DNA from: Tuberibacillus calidus DSM 17572 | GTDB lineage: Bacteria; Bacillota; Bacilli; Bacillales; Sporolactobacillaceae | Direction of reading: 5' to 3' | NCBI RefSeq assembly: GCF_000430685.1 | Contig: NZ_AUMM01000008.1 | Location: 1 to 64,000, forward strand | Length of the DNA: 64,000 nucleotides | Part shown: in pieces, positions 15,306-23,476 of the stretch | Position numbering within the stretch: the stretch's first letter is position 1 | How the letters are laid out: each line of letters begins with the position of its first letter | Notes under the pieces: model-generated | Seen by the model: only the letters and a program-made list of their open reading frames with translations | Told to the model about the DNA's origin: nothing | Databases searched by the model: none | Program-made: the position numbers and the translations under genes

Positions 15306-15404
15306 CCGACGATATTTGGAAAATATAGAGGGGACTTTTTCCTGCATGAAATGCTTCCGGCCGCAAAAACTAATCGTGAAATCATTGAGAAGGTGGTGGG
15401 ATAC

Positions 15405-15566
15405 ATGCGTATGCGAATGCGAAAGGGAACGATGATGTCAATGCTTGCTGGGGCCGGCATCGGGGCAGCAGCCGTCGGTTTGATGCGCTTCAATCGCGGT
15501 GAAAAAGCTCAACTCAAGAAAATGGCCAATGAATATTTGGATCAAGCAACGGATCAACAGAGATAA
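15405..15566 (+). CDS. small membrane-associated protein (YrzQ/DUF3918-like)
   Basis: The 53-residue product begins with a basic stretch (MRMRMRKGT) followed by a Gly/Ala-rich hydrophobic segment (MLAGAGIGAAAVGLM) and an amphipathic, charged helix. This layout resembles the short YrzQ/DUF3918 proteins of Bacillales, but similarity is by composition and should be treated as weak. AAGGTGGTGGG precedes ATG 15405; a longer frame from 15198 overlaps the divergent DUF1657 gene and is rejected. A terminator overlaps its stop. Confidence 0.6.
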   Translation: MRMRMRKGTMMSMLAGAGIGAAAVGLMRFNRGEKAQLKKMANEYLDQATDQQR

Positions 15567-15587
15567 GCCATTGGCTTGTCTCTTTTT
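15559..15587 (+). terminator. intrinsic terminator overlapping a stop codon
   Basis: AGAGATAAGCC at 15559-15569 pairs with GGCTTGTCTCT at 15573-15583 (G-U allowed) around ATT, followed by TTTT. The stem includes the TAA of the small gene at 15405. Confidence 0.85.
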
Positions 15588-15590
15588 GCA

Positions 15591-15696
15591 CGGGTATGAA
15601 AGGATTTATTTTTTTGATCAGCGTAAGAAAACGAAGGTTCTGACCGCACTCAAAACGGCTTAGCTGAGCCAAGTTTTTATTAGCGGAGCCAAGTGC
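15591..15696. repeat. dispersed ~100-bp post-terminator repeat, copy 3
   Basis: It starts GGGTATGAAAGGATTTATTT four bases after the terminator, contains GTAAGAAAACGAAGGTTC and ends with AGCTGAGCCAAGTT and TTAGCGGAGCCAAG. It is about as long as copy 1 at 5387, with the terminal AGCC-AAGTT / TTAGCGRAGCC block best conserved. Confidence 0.5.
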
Positions 15697-15935
15697 GGCT
15701 TGTCTTCGGAGATATAAAAACCTTTTTGTGGTTTTTTACAATTGAAAATGGGACTTCATTTCCGGTGATTGAAATCAAGCTCATAAAGAGAGAAATTTTA
15801 CAAATCATGTATAGCGGGGCACAGAAACCAACAAATACGTGTTTACCATCGACTTGTAGCCCTAAATCGATGGGGCGAAACAAGTCATGCCATACAATGA
15901 AAAAGCTAGCGAAAGGTTTAGCAGTAAATAAAAAT
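15697..15935. other. stretch without a supported gene
   Basis: Both strands have a medium-length frame here (plus 15693-16157, minus 15680-15883). Neither has a ribosome binding site or recognisable motif, and the plus-strand one runs through a hairpin and into the aldehyde dehydrogenase gene in antisense. A decayed gene is possible but not demonstrable by eye. Confidence 0.4.
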
Positions 15936-15977
15936 GGCGCAAGATTTCTGACGGGGTCCTACAAAATCTTGCGCAAA
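15936..15977 (-). terminator. terminator of the aldehyde dehydrogenase gene
   Basis: GCGCAAGATTT at 15938-15948 region pairs with AAATCTTGCGC at 15964-15974. Read on the minus strand the stem is followed by CATTTTTATTT, adequate for termination about 45 bp after the stop codon. On the plus strand AAAAAA follows, so the direction is minus. Confidence 0.75.
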
Positions 15978-16020
15978 AAAGCTCAACGATCATCGATGTC
16001 TGTGTATGTGTGGTTTTTGG

Positions 16021-17454
16021 TTAATATTTTATTGCACATGTTTTCACGATGGAATAAAAGTCTAATGCTGCCTGTCCTTGTTCACGCGTATGGGAGCTGG
16101 ATTGTTTCATTCCACCAAACGGGGCTTGATATTCCACGCCGGCGGTTTCCAGATTGACCCGAACCATACCAATGTCTGCCTCATCAAGAAAACGCAAGGC
16201 ATGGCTGATATTGTTTGTAAAAACAGAACCGCTTAAACCGTATGGTGTTTGGTTTAAAAGGTGGATGGCTTCATCAAAGTTTTTCACCTTCATCACTGTG
16301 ACGACCGGGCCGAAAATCTCCTCTTGAAAAAGACGATGGTCGCTTGAAACCCCGGTGATAATCAATGGATGGATATAGTAGCCGTCGTAGCCGATCGCTT
16401 CTTGGTTTTCATAAATCACGTCGGCTTCAGACTTGGCAAGCTGTACATAATGTTGGACTTTTTCAAATTGTTCCTTTGAAGCGACTGGCCCGAGATAAGT
16501 TCCGTGTTCTAGGGCATGACCTAATTTAACCGCTTTCATGTTTTCGATGAATGATTCAATAAATGGTTCGAAAATCTCTTCCTCAACGATCACCCGGCTT
16601 GTGGCCGTGCATTTTTGTCCGGCGGAACGGAAAGCGCCGCTTATGATCGCGGGTAGAGTTGTTTCAAGGTCGGCATCATTTAAAACGATGGCAGCATTTT
16701 TACCGCCCATTTCCGTTTGATATTTGACATTTCGCCTTGCACACCCGGCAGCGACGGACAAGCCAGTGCCGGTGGACCCAGTAAAGGATAAGACATCAAT
16801 GGGGGCTTCTTCAGATAAGTAAGCGCCGACATCCTGGCCCCGGCCGATGACAAGGTTGACAACGCCTTCCGGAAGACCCGCTTCCATGAAAACTTCCATA
16901 AGTTTATAAGCGGATAATGAGGCGTTTTCCGCTGGCTTCCAAACGACTGTGTTCCCACAGATTAAAGCGGGAGCGAGTTTCCATATAGGGATAGCAACCG
17001 GAAAATTCCACGGCGTGATGAGAGCGGCAACCCCAAGCGGCACGCGTTTTGTATACTGTAAAACATTTTGGGCACTTGACGGAATGACATGCCCAACCGC
17101 GCGTACACCTTCTGCGGCATAGTATTTTAAAAGATTCACACCGCGGATCACTTCGCCCTTCATCTCTGCCAAAGGTTTCCCCATCTCTTGGCTTGCTAAT
17201 GTCGCTACCTCATCTAAATGCCTTTCTAGGGCTTCTCCCATGGCATAAAGATAACGGCCTCTTTCATCACCGGTCAGACGCCGCCATTTTGGAAAAGCAA
17301 CACGGGCCGCTTGTACGGCTTCTTGTGCGGTTTCTGGCGTTGAGAAAGTGACTTCCCCGACAATTTCCGAAAGGTCGGAAGGATTTTTTACAGTGATGGA
17401 ATCGCCAGCTCCTCCGAGAGATTTCCCATTCACGATGCTTACGGTATGCAACAT
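16021..17454 (-). CDS. aldehyde dehydrogenase, probably 2,5-dioxovalerate (alpha-ketoglutaric semialdehyde) type
   Basis: The 477-residue NAD(P)-dependent enzyme oxidises an aldehyde to its acid. ITPWNFPVAIPIWK is the substrate and cofactor entry motif, FTGSTGTG the nucleotide loop, EMGGKNAAIVL carries the general-base Glu and SAGQKCTATSR the catalytic Cys. The EIFGPV and GGMKQSS segments near the end are typical. Overall it resembles YcbD/GucD, the last aldehyde step of glucarate and pentose breakdown, more than betaine or succinate semialdehyde enzymes. AAGGAGG ten bases upstream supports ATG 17454. No sugar-acid genes lie nearby, so the substrate is open. Confidence 0.85.
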   Translation of the reverse strand: MLHTVSIVNGKSLGGAGDSITVKNPSDLSEIVGEVTFSTPETAQEAVQAARVAFPKWRRLTGDERGRYLYAMGEALERHLDEVATLASQEMGKPLAEMKGEVIRGVNLLKYYAAEGVRAVGHVIPSSAQNVLQYTKRVPLGVAALITPWNFPVAIPIWKLAPALICGNTVVWKPAENASLSAYKLMEVFMEAGLPEGVVNLVIGRGQDVGAYLSEEAPIDVLSFTGSTGTGLSVAAGCARRNVKYQTEMGGKNAAIVLNDADLETTLPAIISGAFRSAGQKCTATSRVIVEEEIFEPFIESFIENMKAVKLGHALEHGTYLGPVASKEQFEKVQHYVQLAKSEADVIYENQEAIGYDGYYIHPLIITGVSSDHRLFQEEIFGPVVTVMKVKNFDEAIHLLNQTPYGLSGSVFTNNISHALRFLDEADIGMVRVNLETAGVEYQAPFGGMKQSSSHTREQGQAALDFYSIVKTCAIKY

Positions 17455-17765
17455 GACACCATCGCCTCCTTCATTTATCCTTAAAGATGGAAAAAACAGG
17501 TTTAAAACGCTTTTTTCATTAATAATTCTTTTGTCATAAAACATATTCCTTCTTACCTAGCCCCATTAACGTTTTTTTCGTGTACATTATCGCGCTATCT
17601 TGAACAGTCCATGGAAAGTTGGCAGTTGCCAATTCGCCAATGAATGATCAAAAAAACGATGCGACTAAATAGTGTGATCGTATTGACAAAGCCCTTAAGC
17701 GAGTGGGAGGTGAACCACCGCTTTATGCAGGCGAAAAGTTCAATGGGATCATAGCTTATATCTGT

Positions 17766-17794
17766 TTGATTTTACGGTGGATTGTCTATATACT
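17766..17794 (+). promoter_or_regulatory. sigma-A promoter of the YkhA-like thioesterase
   Basis: TTGATT at 17766-17771 and TATACT at 17789-17794 are separated by 17 bp and end 23 bp before the start codon. The remaining sequence from 17455 to 17765 holds no supported gene; it carries the outgoing promoter region of the aldehyde dehydrogenase. Confidence 0.7.
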
Positions 17795-17817
17795 TGGTAC
17801 GGAAGGAAGTGTGATGT

Positions 17818-18333
17818 ATGCTTGAACCAAAGTATGTCAACGAATCCCGCGCCGTCAAATCGGCCCATGTCTTGCCGCAGGATACGAACCAATACAACAC
17901 GATGTTCGGCGGGAAATTGATGTCTTATATAGATGATATTGCGGCCATTTCTGCTGTTCGGCATGCCCGGAAACCGGTCGTGACCGCCTCGACTGATTCG
18001 GTGGACTTTTTACATCCCATTAAAGCAGGGACATCGGTCTGCTTGGAATCTTTTGTGACATGGACGCATAAAACATCGATGGAAATCTTCGTCAAAGTCA
18101 TCAGTGAAGATCTCCTGACGGGGAAAAGAGTATTGGCTGCCACTTCATTTCTCACCTTCGTTGCATTGGGAGAGGATGGTCGACCGACGGAAGTGCCGCC
18201 GGTCATTCCCGAAACCGATGAAGAGATTATGCTTCACGAAAGCGCACCGGCCCGCCATGAAATACGGAAGCTGCGGAAAGAAGACAGCCGCCGATTTGCA
18301 CAGATTTTTACGACGAAAAAACCGTGGGAATAA
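17818..18333 (+). CDS. acyl-CoA thioesterase, YkhA-like hotdog
   Basis: The 171-residue protein is a BACH-type acyl-CoA hydrolase. The hotdog helix is NTMFGGKLMSYIDDIAAISA, with the Asn and Asp of the active site in DTNQYNTMFGG and IDD. VDFLHPIKAGTSV and a long central strand region follow. Such enzymes cleave medium to long acyl-CoA in the cytoplasm. ATG 17818 is preceded by GGAAGGAAG. It is transcribed alone between a good promoter and a terminator and is unrelated in sequence to the FlK-like thioesterase at 448. Confidence 0.9.
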   Translation: MLEPKYVNESRAVKSAHVLPQDTNQYNTMFGGKLMSYIDDIAAISAVRHARKPVVTASTDSVDFLHPIKAGTSVCLESFVTWTHKTSMEIFVKVISEDLLTGKRVLAATSFLTFVALGEDGRPTEVPPVIPETDEEIMLHESAPARHEIRKLRKEDSRRFAQIFTTKKPWE

Positions 18334-18348
18334 ATCAGAACCTTTTCA

Positions 18349-18378
18349 AACACCTGGATCGTGCAGGTGTTTTTTTTT
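18349..18378 (+). terminator. intrinsic terminator of the YkhA-like gene
   Basis: AACACCTG at 18349-18356 pairs with CAGGTGTT at 18364-18371 and is followed by a run of T to 18378. Confidence 0.92.
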
Positions 18379-18475
18379 ACATGTAAGAAATAACGGAGGC
18401 CTTCTAGTTTCCAAACATGTCACTTAATGAGGCGCCTGGTGCGGACGCGGGCTGAGCGACCTTTCTTTTCCATAC

Positions 18476-18501
18476 AAAAACCGGGCGTTCGCCTGGTTTT
18501 T
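18476..18501. terminator. second, symmetric terminator-like hairpin
   Basis: AAAAACCGGGCG and CGCCTGGTTTTT flank a TT loop, with A-run and T-run on either side, so it could act in both directions. It stands between the YkhA-like gene and the CocE hydrolase without an obvious gene of its own to end. Confidence 0.65.
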
Positions 18502-18564
18502 CTTTTAATAAAGAGGAAAAGAGGTGCATATGGCGAAATAAACAAATAAAAAGGAGGCTGTAAC

Positions 18565-20235
18565 ATGACGGAAACAATGGACATCGCGATTTCCCGTAAC
18601 GTGCGCATCCCGCTTAGGGATGGCATCACCCTCAGTGCCGATCTTTATCGGCCGAAAAAAGAGGGAAGGTATCCGGCTATCGTCGTCCGCACGCCCTATT
18701 TAAAAAATACGACGGCACACCACGAGACGAGCTGTTATTTCGCCGAACACGGCTATGCTGTACTTGTCATCGACGTCCGCGGGAGAGGGGATTCCGAAGG
18801 GGAGTTCATTCCGTATCGCCAAGAAGCAGAAGACGGTTATGACTGCATTGAATGGGCAGCCGTTCAGCCGTGGTGTGATGGGCATGTCGGCACGATGGGA
18901 GGGTCTTATCTTGCCCGCATCCAGTGGTTAACGGCTTTGACGAAGCCGCCGCATTTAAAAACGATGATTGCTTCGGTTTCGCCATCGGATCCCTTTGTGG
19001 AATGGCCGACGGGAACGCCGACGCCGATGCACGTCTGTTGGCTTTATATGACAAGCGGTCGCGTCATGCAAAATACCGACGTCGTTCCATGGGAGGACGT
19101 GTACAAACACCTTCCGCTCATGACGATGGACGAGAAAACCGGTAAAGTTTTACCCATGTGGCGCGAGGAGTTGGAACATCCAAGACTCGACGACTGGTGG
19201 AAGAAAATTTGTTATCAACAACATTTCGACCAAATCGATCTCCCGGTCATGCACATCTCGGGTTGGTATGACGACGAACAAGTTGGCACACCGTTAAATT
19301 TTATCGGAATGACGAAACATGCACCATCGGAGAAGGCACGCCGCAATCAAAAACTTATCATGGGACCATGGATTCACCAGATTAATACGTCAACGCGCAT
19401 TGGTGATGTGGAATTCGGCCCGGATGCCATCATCGACTTGAAAGGTATTCAACTGAAATGGTTTGACCGCTGGCTGAAAAACATCCCGAACGGCATCGAT
19501 GAAGAAAAGCCGGTAAAAATCTTTATCATGGGCCGAAACGAGTGGGTCGAAGAAGACGCTTGGCCACTGCCGAATACGAGGTATACCCGCTTTTTTATTC
19601 ATAGCGGTCCCCTTGGAGCGAACAGCCGTTTCGGAGATGGGATGCTGAGCGTAAATCCGCCGCTTGAGTCGGAAAGGGCTTTCGATGAGTATGATTATGA
19701 CCCGAAAAACCCCGTCCCTTTTATCACCGATATGACGTCAAGCCAGATCGGCGGTGCAGATGATTACGCGGCCATCGAACGCCGTGATGATGTTTTAGTC
19801 TATACCACTGAAAAATTGGAGAAAGATACAGAGGTCACCGGTCCGATAAAAATGGAACTCTATGCCGCATCGAACGTCGTCGATACGGATTTTATGGTGA
19901 AATTGTTGGACGTTCATCCCAACGGATTTGTCCAACGATTAACCGATGGCATGGTACGCGCCCGCTTCCGCAATGGGATGGAAAATCCTGAGCTGATCGA
20001 GCCTGGTAAAATCTATAAATACGAGATTGACTGTTGGAACACATCCCATGTTTTTAAGAAAGGGCATTGCATCCGGATTGAGGTATCATCCAGCGCCTTT
20101 CCGAAATATGACGTCAATTTAAATACCGGCGCGCCGCTTGGCAAAACGACAGAGACGAAGTGCGCCCATCAAGTCATTTACCATGATCCGGAACACCCTT
20201 CTTGCATGATTCTTCCTATTATACCAGAAAGATGA
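18565..20235 (+). CDS. CocE/NonD family X-Pro-dipeptidyl-peptidase-like hydrolase
   Basis: The 556-residue alpha/beta hydrolase belongs to the S15/CocE group. The N-terminal half shows VRIPLRDGITLSADLYRP, the oxyanion segment RTPY and VIDVRGRGDSEGE, then the nucleophile Ser114 in GTMGGSYLA. The acid is likely Asp in SGWYDDE (about 230) and the base His in GPWIHQ (about 273). The C-terminal part is the jelly-roll domain (PIKMELYAAS... through KGHCIRIEVSSSAFP). Such enzymes cleave esters or acyl peptides; the substrate is unknown. AAAAGGAGG precedes ATG 18565. No signal peptide is seen. Confidence 0.9.
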   Translation: MTETMDIAISRNVRIPLRDGITLSADLYRPKKEGRYPAIVVRTPYLKNTTAHHETSCYFAEHGYAVLVIDVRGRGDSEGEFIPYRQEAEDGYDCIEWAAVQPWCDGHVGTMGGSYLARIQWLTALTKPPHLKTMIASVSPSDPFVEWPTGTPTPMHVCWLYMTSGRVMQNTDVVPWEDVYKHLPLMTMDEKTGKVLPMWREELEHPRLDDWWKKICYQQHFDQIDLPVMHISGWYDDEQVGTPLNFIGMTKHAPSEKARRNQKLIMGPWIHQINTSTRIGDVEFGPDAIIDLKGIQLKWFDRWLKNIPNGIDEEKPVKIFIMGRNEWVEEDAWPLPNTRYTRFFIHSGPLGANSRFGDGMLSVNPPLESERAFDEYDYDPKNPVPFITDMTSSQIGGADDYAAIERRDDVLVYTTEKLEKDTEVTGPIKMELYAASNVVDTDFMVKLLDVHPNGFVQRLTDGMVRARFRNGMENPELIEPGKIYKYEIDCWNTSHVFKKGHCIRIEVSSSAFPKYDVNLNTGAPLGKTTETKCAHQVIYHDPEHPSCMILPIIPER

Positions 20236-20365
20236 TGAGCGAAGCCGGTTGAAAAAGAGTTGTTGCGGAAATCCGCGTCCGTCCACACCATATCATCCAT
20301 CCAGCATAAGTTGTTATTGTGAGGTAAATGGCCTCAAAAACGTTGTTAAAGGAGCGATTGACGAT

Positions 20366-20467
20366 ATGGGTTATTTTGCTGGTGGGTACGGCTATGGCGC
20401 CGGCTTTGCGTTGATCGTTGTATTGTTTATTCTTTTGATCATTGTAGGTACGGCATACGTTTGGTAA
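20366..20467 (+). CDS. YjcZ family small spore protein
   Basis: This 33-residue peptide starts MGYFAGGYGYGAG and continues FALIVVLFILLIIVG and a TAYVW end. That is the YjcZ/SscA pattern: a Gly/Tyr head and one membrane span with FALIVVLFILLIIVG nearly invariant. Family members are made late in sporulation in the mother cell and SscA supports coat assembly. AAAGGAGCG precedes ATG 20366. A terminator follows directly. No convincing sigma-K -10 was found upstream. Confidence 0.88.
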   Translation: MGYFAGGYGYGAGFALIVVLFILLIIVGTAYVW

Positions 20468-20477
20468 GCCCCCAAGA

Positions 20478-20525
20478 GGCCGCTTCAAAAGTCCTGAAAA
20501 AGGACTTACGGGCGGCTTTTCTTTT
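20478..20525 (+). terminator. intrinsic terminator of the YjcZ peptide gene
   Basis: AAGTCCT and AGGACTT pair inside GCCGC (20479-20483) and GCGGC (20512-20516); TTTTCTTTTT follows. Confidence 0.85.
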
Positions 20526-20553
20526 TATACTGGAAAGAGTATAAAAAGAAAGC

Positions 20554-20591
20554 GGAGGATGTTCTCGGCATGAGAGTTGAGAACATCCTCC
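20554..20591 (-). terminator. intrinsic terminator of ribU
   Basis: A perfect 13-bp inverted repeat, GGAGGATGTTCTC at 20554-20566 and GAGAACATCCTCC at 20579-20591, has a 12-nt loop. On the minus strand GCTTTCTTTTT follows the stem, which suits the end of ribU. Confidence 0.8.
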
Positions 20592-20629
20592 AAAAGGGGG
20601 AAAAGGTGGTTTAGTAATTATTTTCGTTA

Positions 20630-21229
20630 TTATATGTTAAGGTTCATCCGAGGACGCACGCGGGCATAGATCGGAATGGCGATAATGGAAATAATGATGC
20701 ACTTAATAATGTTAAAGGGCAAAACCCCTAGGACGACTAAACTAAACAAGTCGTTAATGGAATGATTTGCAGCTTGTGCCATTTTTACCGCGGCGTCAAT
20801 CGGGAAACCAAGGAAATACGCATAGCTTGGAAAAATGACAAAATAATTGGCAATGCTCATGACTATGGCTGTCACGATCGTCCCGGCGACCATCCCGCTG
20901 ATGAGCGATGAGAAGGTTTTCCGTTTCCGGAACAGCCAAGTGCTAACTAAAATGTAAACCGTTCCGGTTAAAAAGTTCGCGAATTCGCCGATCGGAACCC
21001 CTGTCACTGAACCGCTTGTCAGCCAATGGAGCAGGTTCTTGATCGCTTCGATAATAATGCCTGCCGCCGGTCCATAGACAATCGCCCCTATGATCGCTGG
21101 TACATCGCTCAGATCAATCGTTAAGAATGTGGGGAATAATGGCAACGGAAACTGCAAAAACATGATGATAAAGGCGATGGCAGCAAGTAATGCGACCATA
21201 ATGTTTTTTCTTAAAGACGTTGATTTCAT
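20630..21229 (-). CDS. ribU: riboflavin transporter, ECF substrate-binding subunit
   Basis: The 199-residue membrane protein has about six hydrophobic spans and the RibU landmarks LQFPLPLFPTFLTIDLSDVPAI near the N-terminus, then EAIKNLLHWLTSGS and GVPIGEFANF. It captures riboflavin and works with the shared energising module EcfA1A2T, which is not in this window. GAGGTGATCTG precedes ATG 21229. An FMN riboswitch with a downstream terminator in the leader shows that it is shut off by flavin nucleotide. Confidence 0.95.
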   Translation of the reverse strand: MKSTSLRKNIMVALLAAIAFIIMFLQFPLPLFPTFLTIDLSDVPAIIGAIVYGPAAGIIIEAIKNLLHWLTSGSVTGVPIGEFANFLTGTVYILVSTWLFRKRKTFSSLISGMVAGTIVTAIVMSIANYFVIFPSYAYFLGFPIDAAVKMAQAANHSINDLFSLVVLGVLPFNIIKCIIISIIAIPIYARVRPRMNLNI

Positions 21230-21284
21230 CAGATCACCTCATTTGTTATTTTCTGCGGGGTCAGTCTGATGATGATCAAATCCA

Positions 21285-21318
21285 TAAAAAAGCCCAAGGG
21301 ACATTCCCTTGGGCTTTA
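21285..21318 (-). terminator. terminator of the FMN riboswitch expression platform
   Basis: On the minus strand AAAGCCCAAGGGA and TCCCTTGGGCTTT pair around ATG, with TTTTTT after the stem. Its position between the aptamer and ribU is that of the off-state terminator, formed when FMN is bound. Confidence 0.9.
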
Positions 21319-21365
21319 TGGTTATACGCAAGTTGGCGCAATAATTGTGCCAAATCATTGCAATC

Positions 21366-21502
21366 ATCATCCTTCTCCCATCCAGACTGTACTGTCGGTT
21401 CCGGATTCGCACCGGATCCTGCCGTATAAACGGCTCGCGGACTTAAAGAAAAATCTTATCACCGCCGGTCGGGAATTTCACCCTGCCCTGAAGGAACGTC
21501 TT
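21366..21502 (-). ncRNA. FMN riboswitch (RFN element)
   Basis: Read on the minus strand the element shows the conserved blocks TTCAGGGCAGGGTGAAATTC, CCCGACCGGCGGTGA, GTCCGCGAGC, GATCCGGTGCGAATCCGG and CAGTCTGGATGGGAGAAGGA in the right order. These are the invariant parts of the six-arm FMN aptamer. It controls ribU by premature termination. Confidence 0.97.
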
Positions 21503-21604
21503 TAATTCGAGATATATTATAGCTCATTCGGCGTATTGCGGCAATCATTTTGTATAAAGGGATTGGCTGAAAAAGTGCCATTTAGAAAAGGCAGGTGAAA
21601 GACC

Positions 21605-21748
21605 GTGGAAGCTAAGGTTCGTACCATTAACGAAAAGATAGGGGAAGCGGCTGCTCAGGTTAACCGTCTTTTTTTCATTCATCATAAAGTGATGTCTTTA
21701 CCTCAAAGCCATGGCGGTGCCAGGTTTCTTTTTATTAAATGTGTATAA
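21605..21748 (+). CDS. possible 47-residue small protein upstream of mntH
   Basis: A GTG at 21605 with GGCAGGTGAAAG eight bases upstream opens a frame to TAA 21748. The product starts VEAKVRTINEKIGEAAAQVN, which is helical and coding-like, then turns hydrophobic and basic. No promoter or homology is recognised, and the mntH promoter starts four bases after its stop. It may be a chance frame. Confidence 0.25.
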   Translation: MEAKVRTINEKIGEAAAQVNRLFFIHHKVMSLPQSHGGARFLFIKCV

Positions 21749-21751
21749 TTA

Positions 21752-21780
21752 TTGACATTTTTCAAATGAAGGCATATATT
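21752..21780 (+). promoter_or_regulatory. sigma-A promoter of mntH
   Basis: A consensus TTGACA at 21752-21757 and TATATT at 21775-21780 have the ideal 17-bp spacing. The predicted start, near 21787, gives a leader of about 115 bases to the mntH ATG. Confidence 0.85.
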
Positions 21781-21795
21781 GATGCTAAAGAAGAT

Positions 21796-21809
21796 TTTCC
21801 TTAAGGAAA
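21796..21809. promoter_or_regulatory. MntR-like operator
   Basis: TTTCCTTAAGGAAA is a perfect 14-bp palindrome and closely resembles MntR sites in Bacillus, which contain CCTTAAGGAAAC. It lies just after the predicted transcription start of mntH, where bound Mn-MntR would block initiation. Confidence 0.75.
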
Positions 21810-21902
21810 CATTTTTTTATATGTAAAATAATATGGCATCAGGCAATAAATCGTTCAATAGGGAATATACTAAGCACGGACCGTCTGATTGGAGAGAGAA
21901 CG

Positions 21903-23201
21903 ATGAATGAAAAAACGGTGTCAAATCCTTTAGTGAATAAAAAAAATAAAGTGGAGGCAGAGGCGGCTTATGCTGCTCTCCGCGGTGAGACAAAGGGGTT
22001 AAAACGGATTTTACCATTTTTGGGTCCCGCCTTTATTGCCGCTGTGGCCTACATTGACCCAGGGAACTTTGCAACGAACATCGCGGCAGGATCTAAATAC
22101 GGCTACCTTTTATTGTGGGTCATCGCCCTTTCAAATATCATGGCGATTCTCATTCAAACTTTATCGGCTAAGTTAGGGATCGCCACTGGACAAAACCTGC
22201 CGGAAGTAGCTGGCAATCATTACTCCAAGCCGGTAAACATCATCTTATGGTTACAAAGCGAACTGGTCGTAATGGCAACAGATCTAGCCGAATTTACCGG
22301 GGCGGCGCTCGGGTTTTACTTAATCTTTCACGTTCCCATGCTTGTTTCAGCTGTCATCGTCGCCATCCTCTCGTTTTTGATTCTGATGTTGCAGGCGCGC
22401 GGTGTTCGCAAACTCGAGGCCGGTATTACTGCTATGGTCATTGTCGTCGTCTTGGCTTTTGCCTTTCAGATTTTTTGGGCGGAACCGAACGGATACGACT
22501 TGGTAAAGGGACTGTTGATCCCCCAGTTTCAAGGGGTTGACAGCATTATGCTTGCTGCGGGGATACTTGGAGCAACCGTCATGCCCCACGCCATTTATTT
22601 ACATTCATCCCTGACGCAAAACCGAGTCGTTGGCATCAATGATTTAGAAAAGGAAAAGATTTTCCGTTTTGAATTCATCGACATCCTGATCGCAATGGTT
22701 GTCGCCGGACTCATCAACGGCAGCATGCTTGTAATGGCCAGTGCCCTGTTCCATCAAAACGGGCTCGCTATTGAAGATCTCGATGTGGCTTTTAAGGAAC
22801 TGGGGTCGTTAGTTGGGCCGGCCTCTGCCATCTTATTCGGCGTTGGACTACTTTCGGCGGGATTATCGAGTTCATCGGTCGGTACGATGTCGGGGGACAT
22901 CATGATGCGGGGATTTATTAAAAAGCACATCAACCTCTATGTTCGCCGCGTCATCACGATGTTGCCACCGCTTGCCGTCATTTTATCCGGCGTCAACCCG
23001 ACTTGGGCGCTTGTCATGAGCCAAGTCATTTTATCATTCGGCATCGCTTTCGCTTTAATTCCATTGATCGTCTTTACAAGTGATAGGAAATTGATGGGTG
23101 CTTTGGTAAATAAAAAGGTGACAACGATTGTGGCTTGGTGTGTCGCGGTGCTGATCATCGGATTGAATCTTTTCTTGTTGTATCAATTGATTTTTCATTA
23201 G
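21903..23201 (+). CDS. mntH: Nramp family manganese/proton symporter
   Basis: The 432-residue membrane protein imports Mn(II), and to a lesser extent other divalent metals, with protons. The metal site is formed by DPGN at 52-55 in helix 1 and MPHAIYLHSS in helix 6, both intact. About eleven hydrophobic spans follow the family plan. GGAGAGAG precedes ATG 21903. A consensus promoter and an MntR-like palindrome upstream indicate repression when manganese is plentiful. It is a single-gene unit convergent with menA. Confidence 0.96.
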   Translation: MNEKTVSNPLVNKKNKVEAEAAYAALRGETKGLKRILPFLGPAFIAAVAYIDPGNFATNIAAGSKYGYLLLWVIALSNIMAILIQTLSAKLGIATGQNLPEVAGNHYSKPVNIILWLQSELVVMATDLAEFTGAALGFYLIFHVPMLVSAVIVAILSFLILMLQARGVRKLEAGITAMVIVVVLAFAFQIFWAEPNGYDLVKGLLIPQFQGVDSIMLAAGILGATVMPHAIYLHSSLTQNRVVGINDLEKEKIFRFEFIDILIAMVVAGLINGSMLVMASALFHQNGLAIEDLDVAFKELGSLVGPASAILFGVGLLSAGLSSSSVGTMSGDIMMRGFIKKHINLYVRRVITMLPPLAVILSGVNPTWALVMSQVILSFGIAFALIPLIVFTSDRKLMGALVNKKVTTIVAWCVAVLIIGLNLFLLYQLIFH

Positions 23202-23344
23202 AGATCTGAAGAAGGAGTCATTTGAAAACTTTCCACCTCGATCATGTTTAGGGGGGAGAATTTGGGGACGCCCACCCGCAAAGCGGTAGGTTATTGAAAG
23301 TTCTCATAATCGGTATAGAGGGTTTATACGGTTCGATGGAATAA

Positions 23345-23442
23345 AAAAGGTTGACCGATGCATTCCGGTAAGCTTTGTCCTGTGGCGGTTAGAGCGCACG
23401 CCTAATGGGCAAAAAATGCTGGGAAGCAAGGGTCAACCTTTT
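23345..23442. other. long inverted repeat enclosing a 74-nt structured segment
   Basis: AAAAGGTTGACC at 23345-23356 and GGTCAACCTTTT at 23431-23442 are perfect 12-bp arms. The enclosed segment can add inner pairs: GCATT with AATGC and TTTGTCC with GGGCAAA, which would make a branched fold. A-run and T-run flank the arms, so it probably serves as a bidirectional terminator between convergent mntH and menA. The size of the insert is abnormal for that role. No frame of use is inside. Confidence 0.7.
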
Positions 23443-23476
23443 CTCTATTGTAATACTGTCTAAGGGAGTTGTGCCT

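Noticed and set aside
15693-16157. 154-codon plus-strand frame
   Set aside because: No ribosome binding site, contains a terminator hairpin, and its last third is antisense to the aldehyde dehydrogenase gene.
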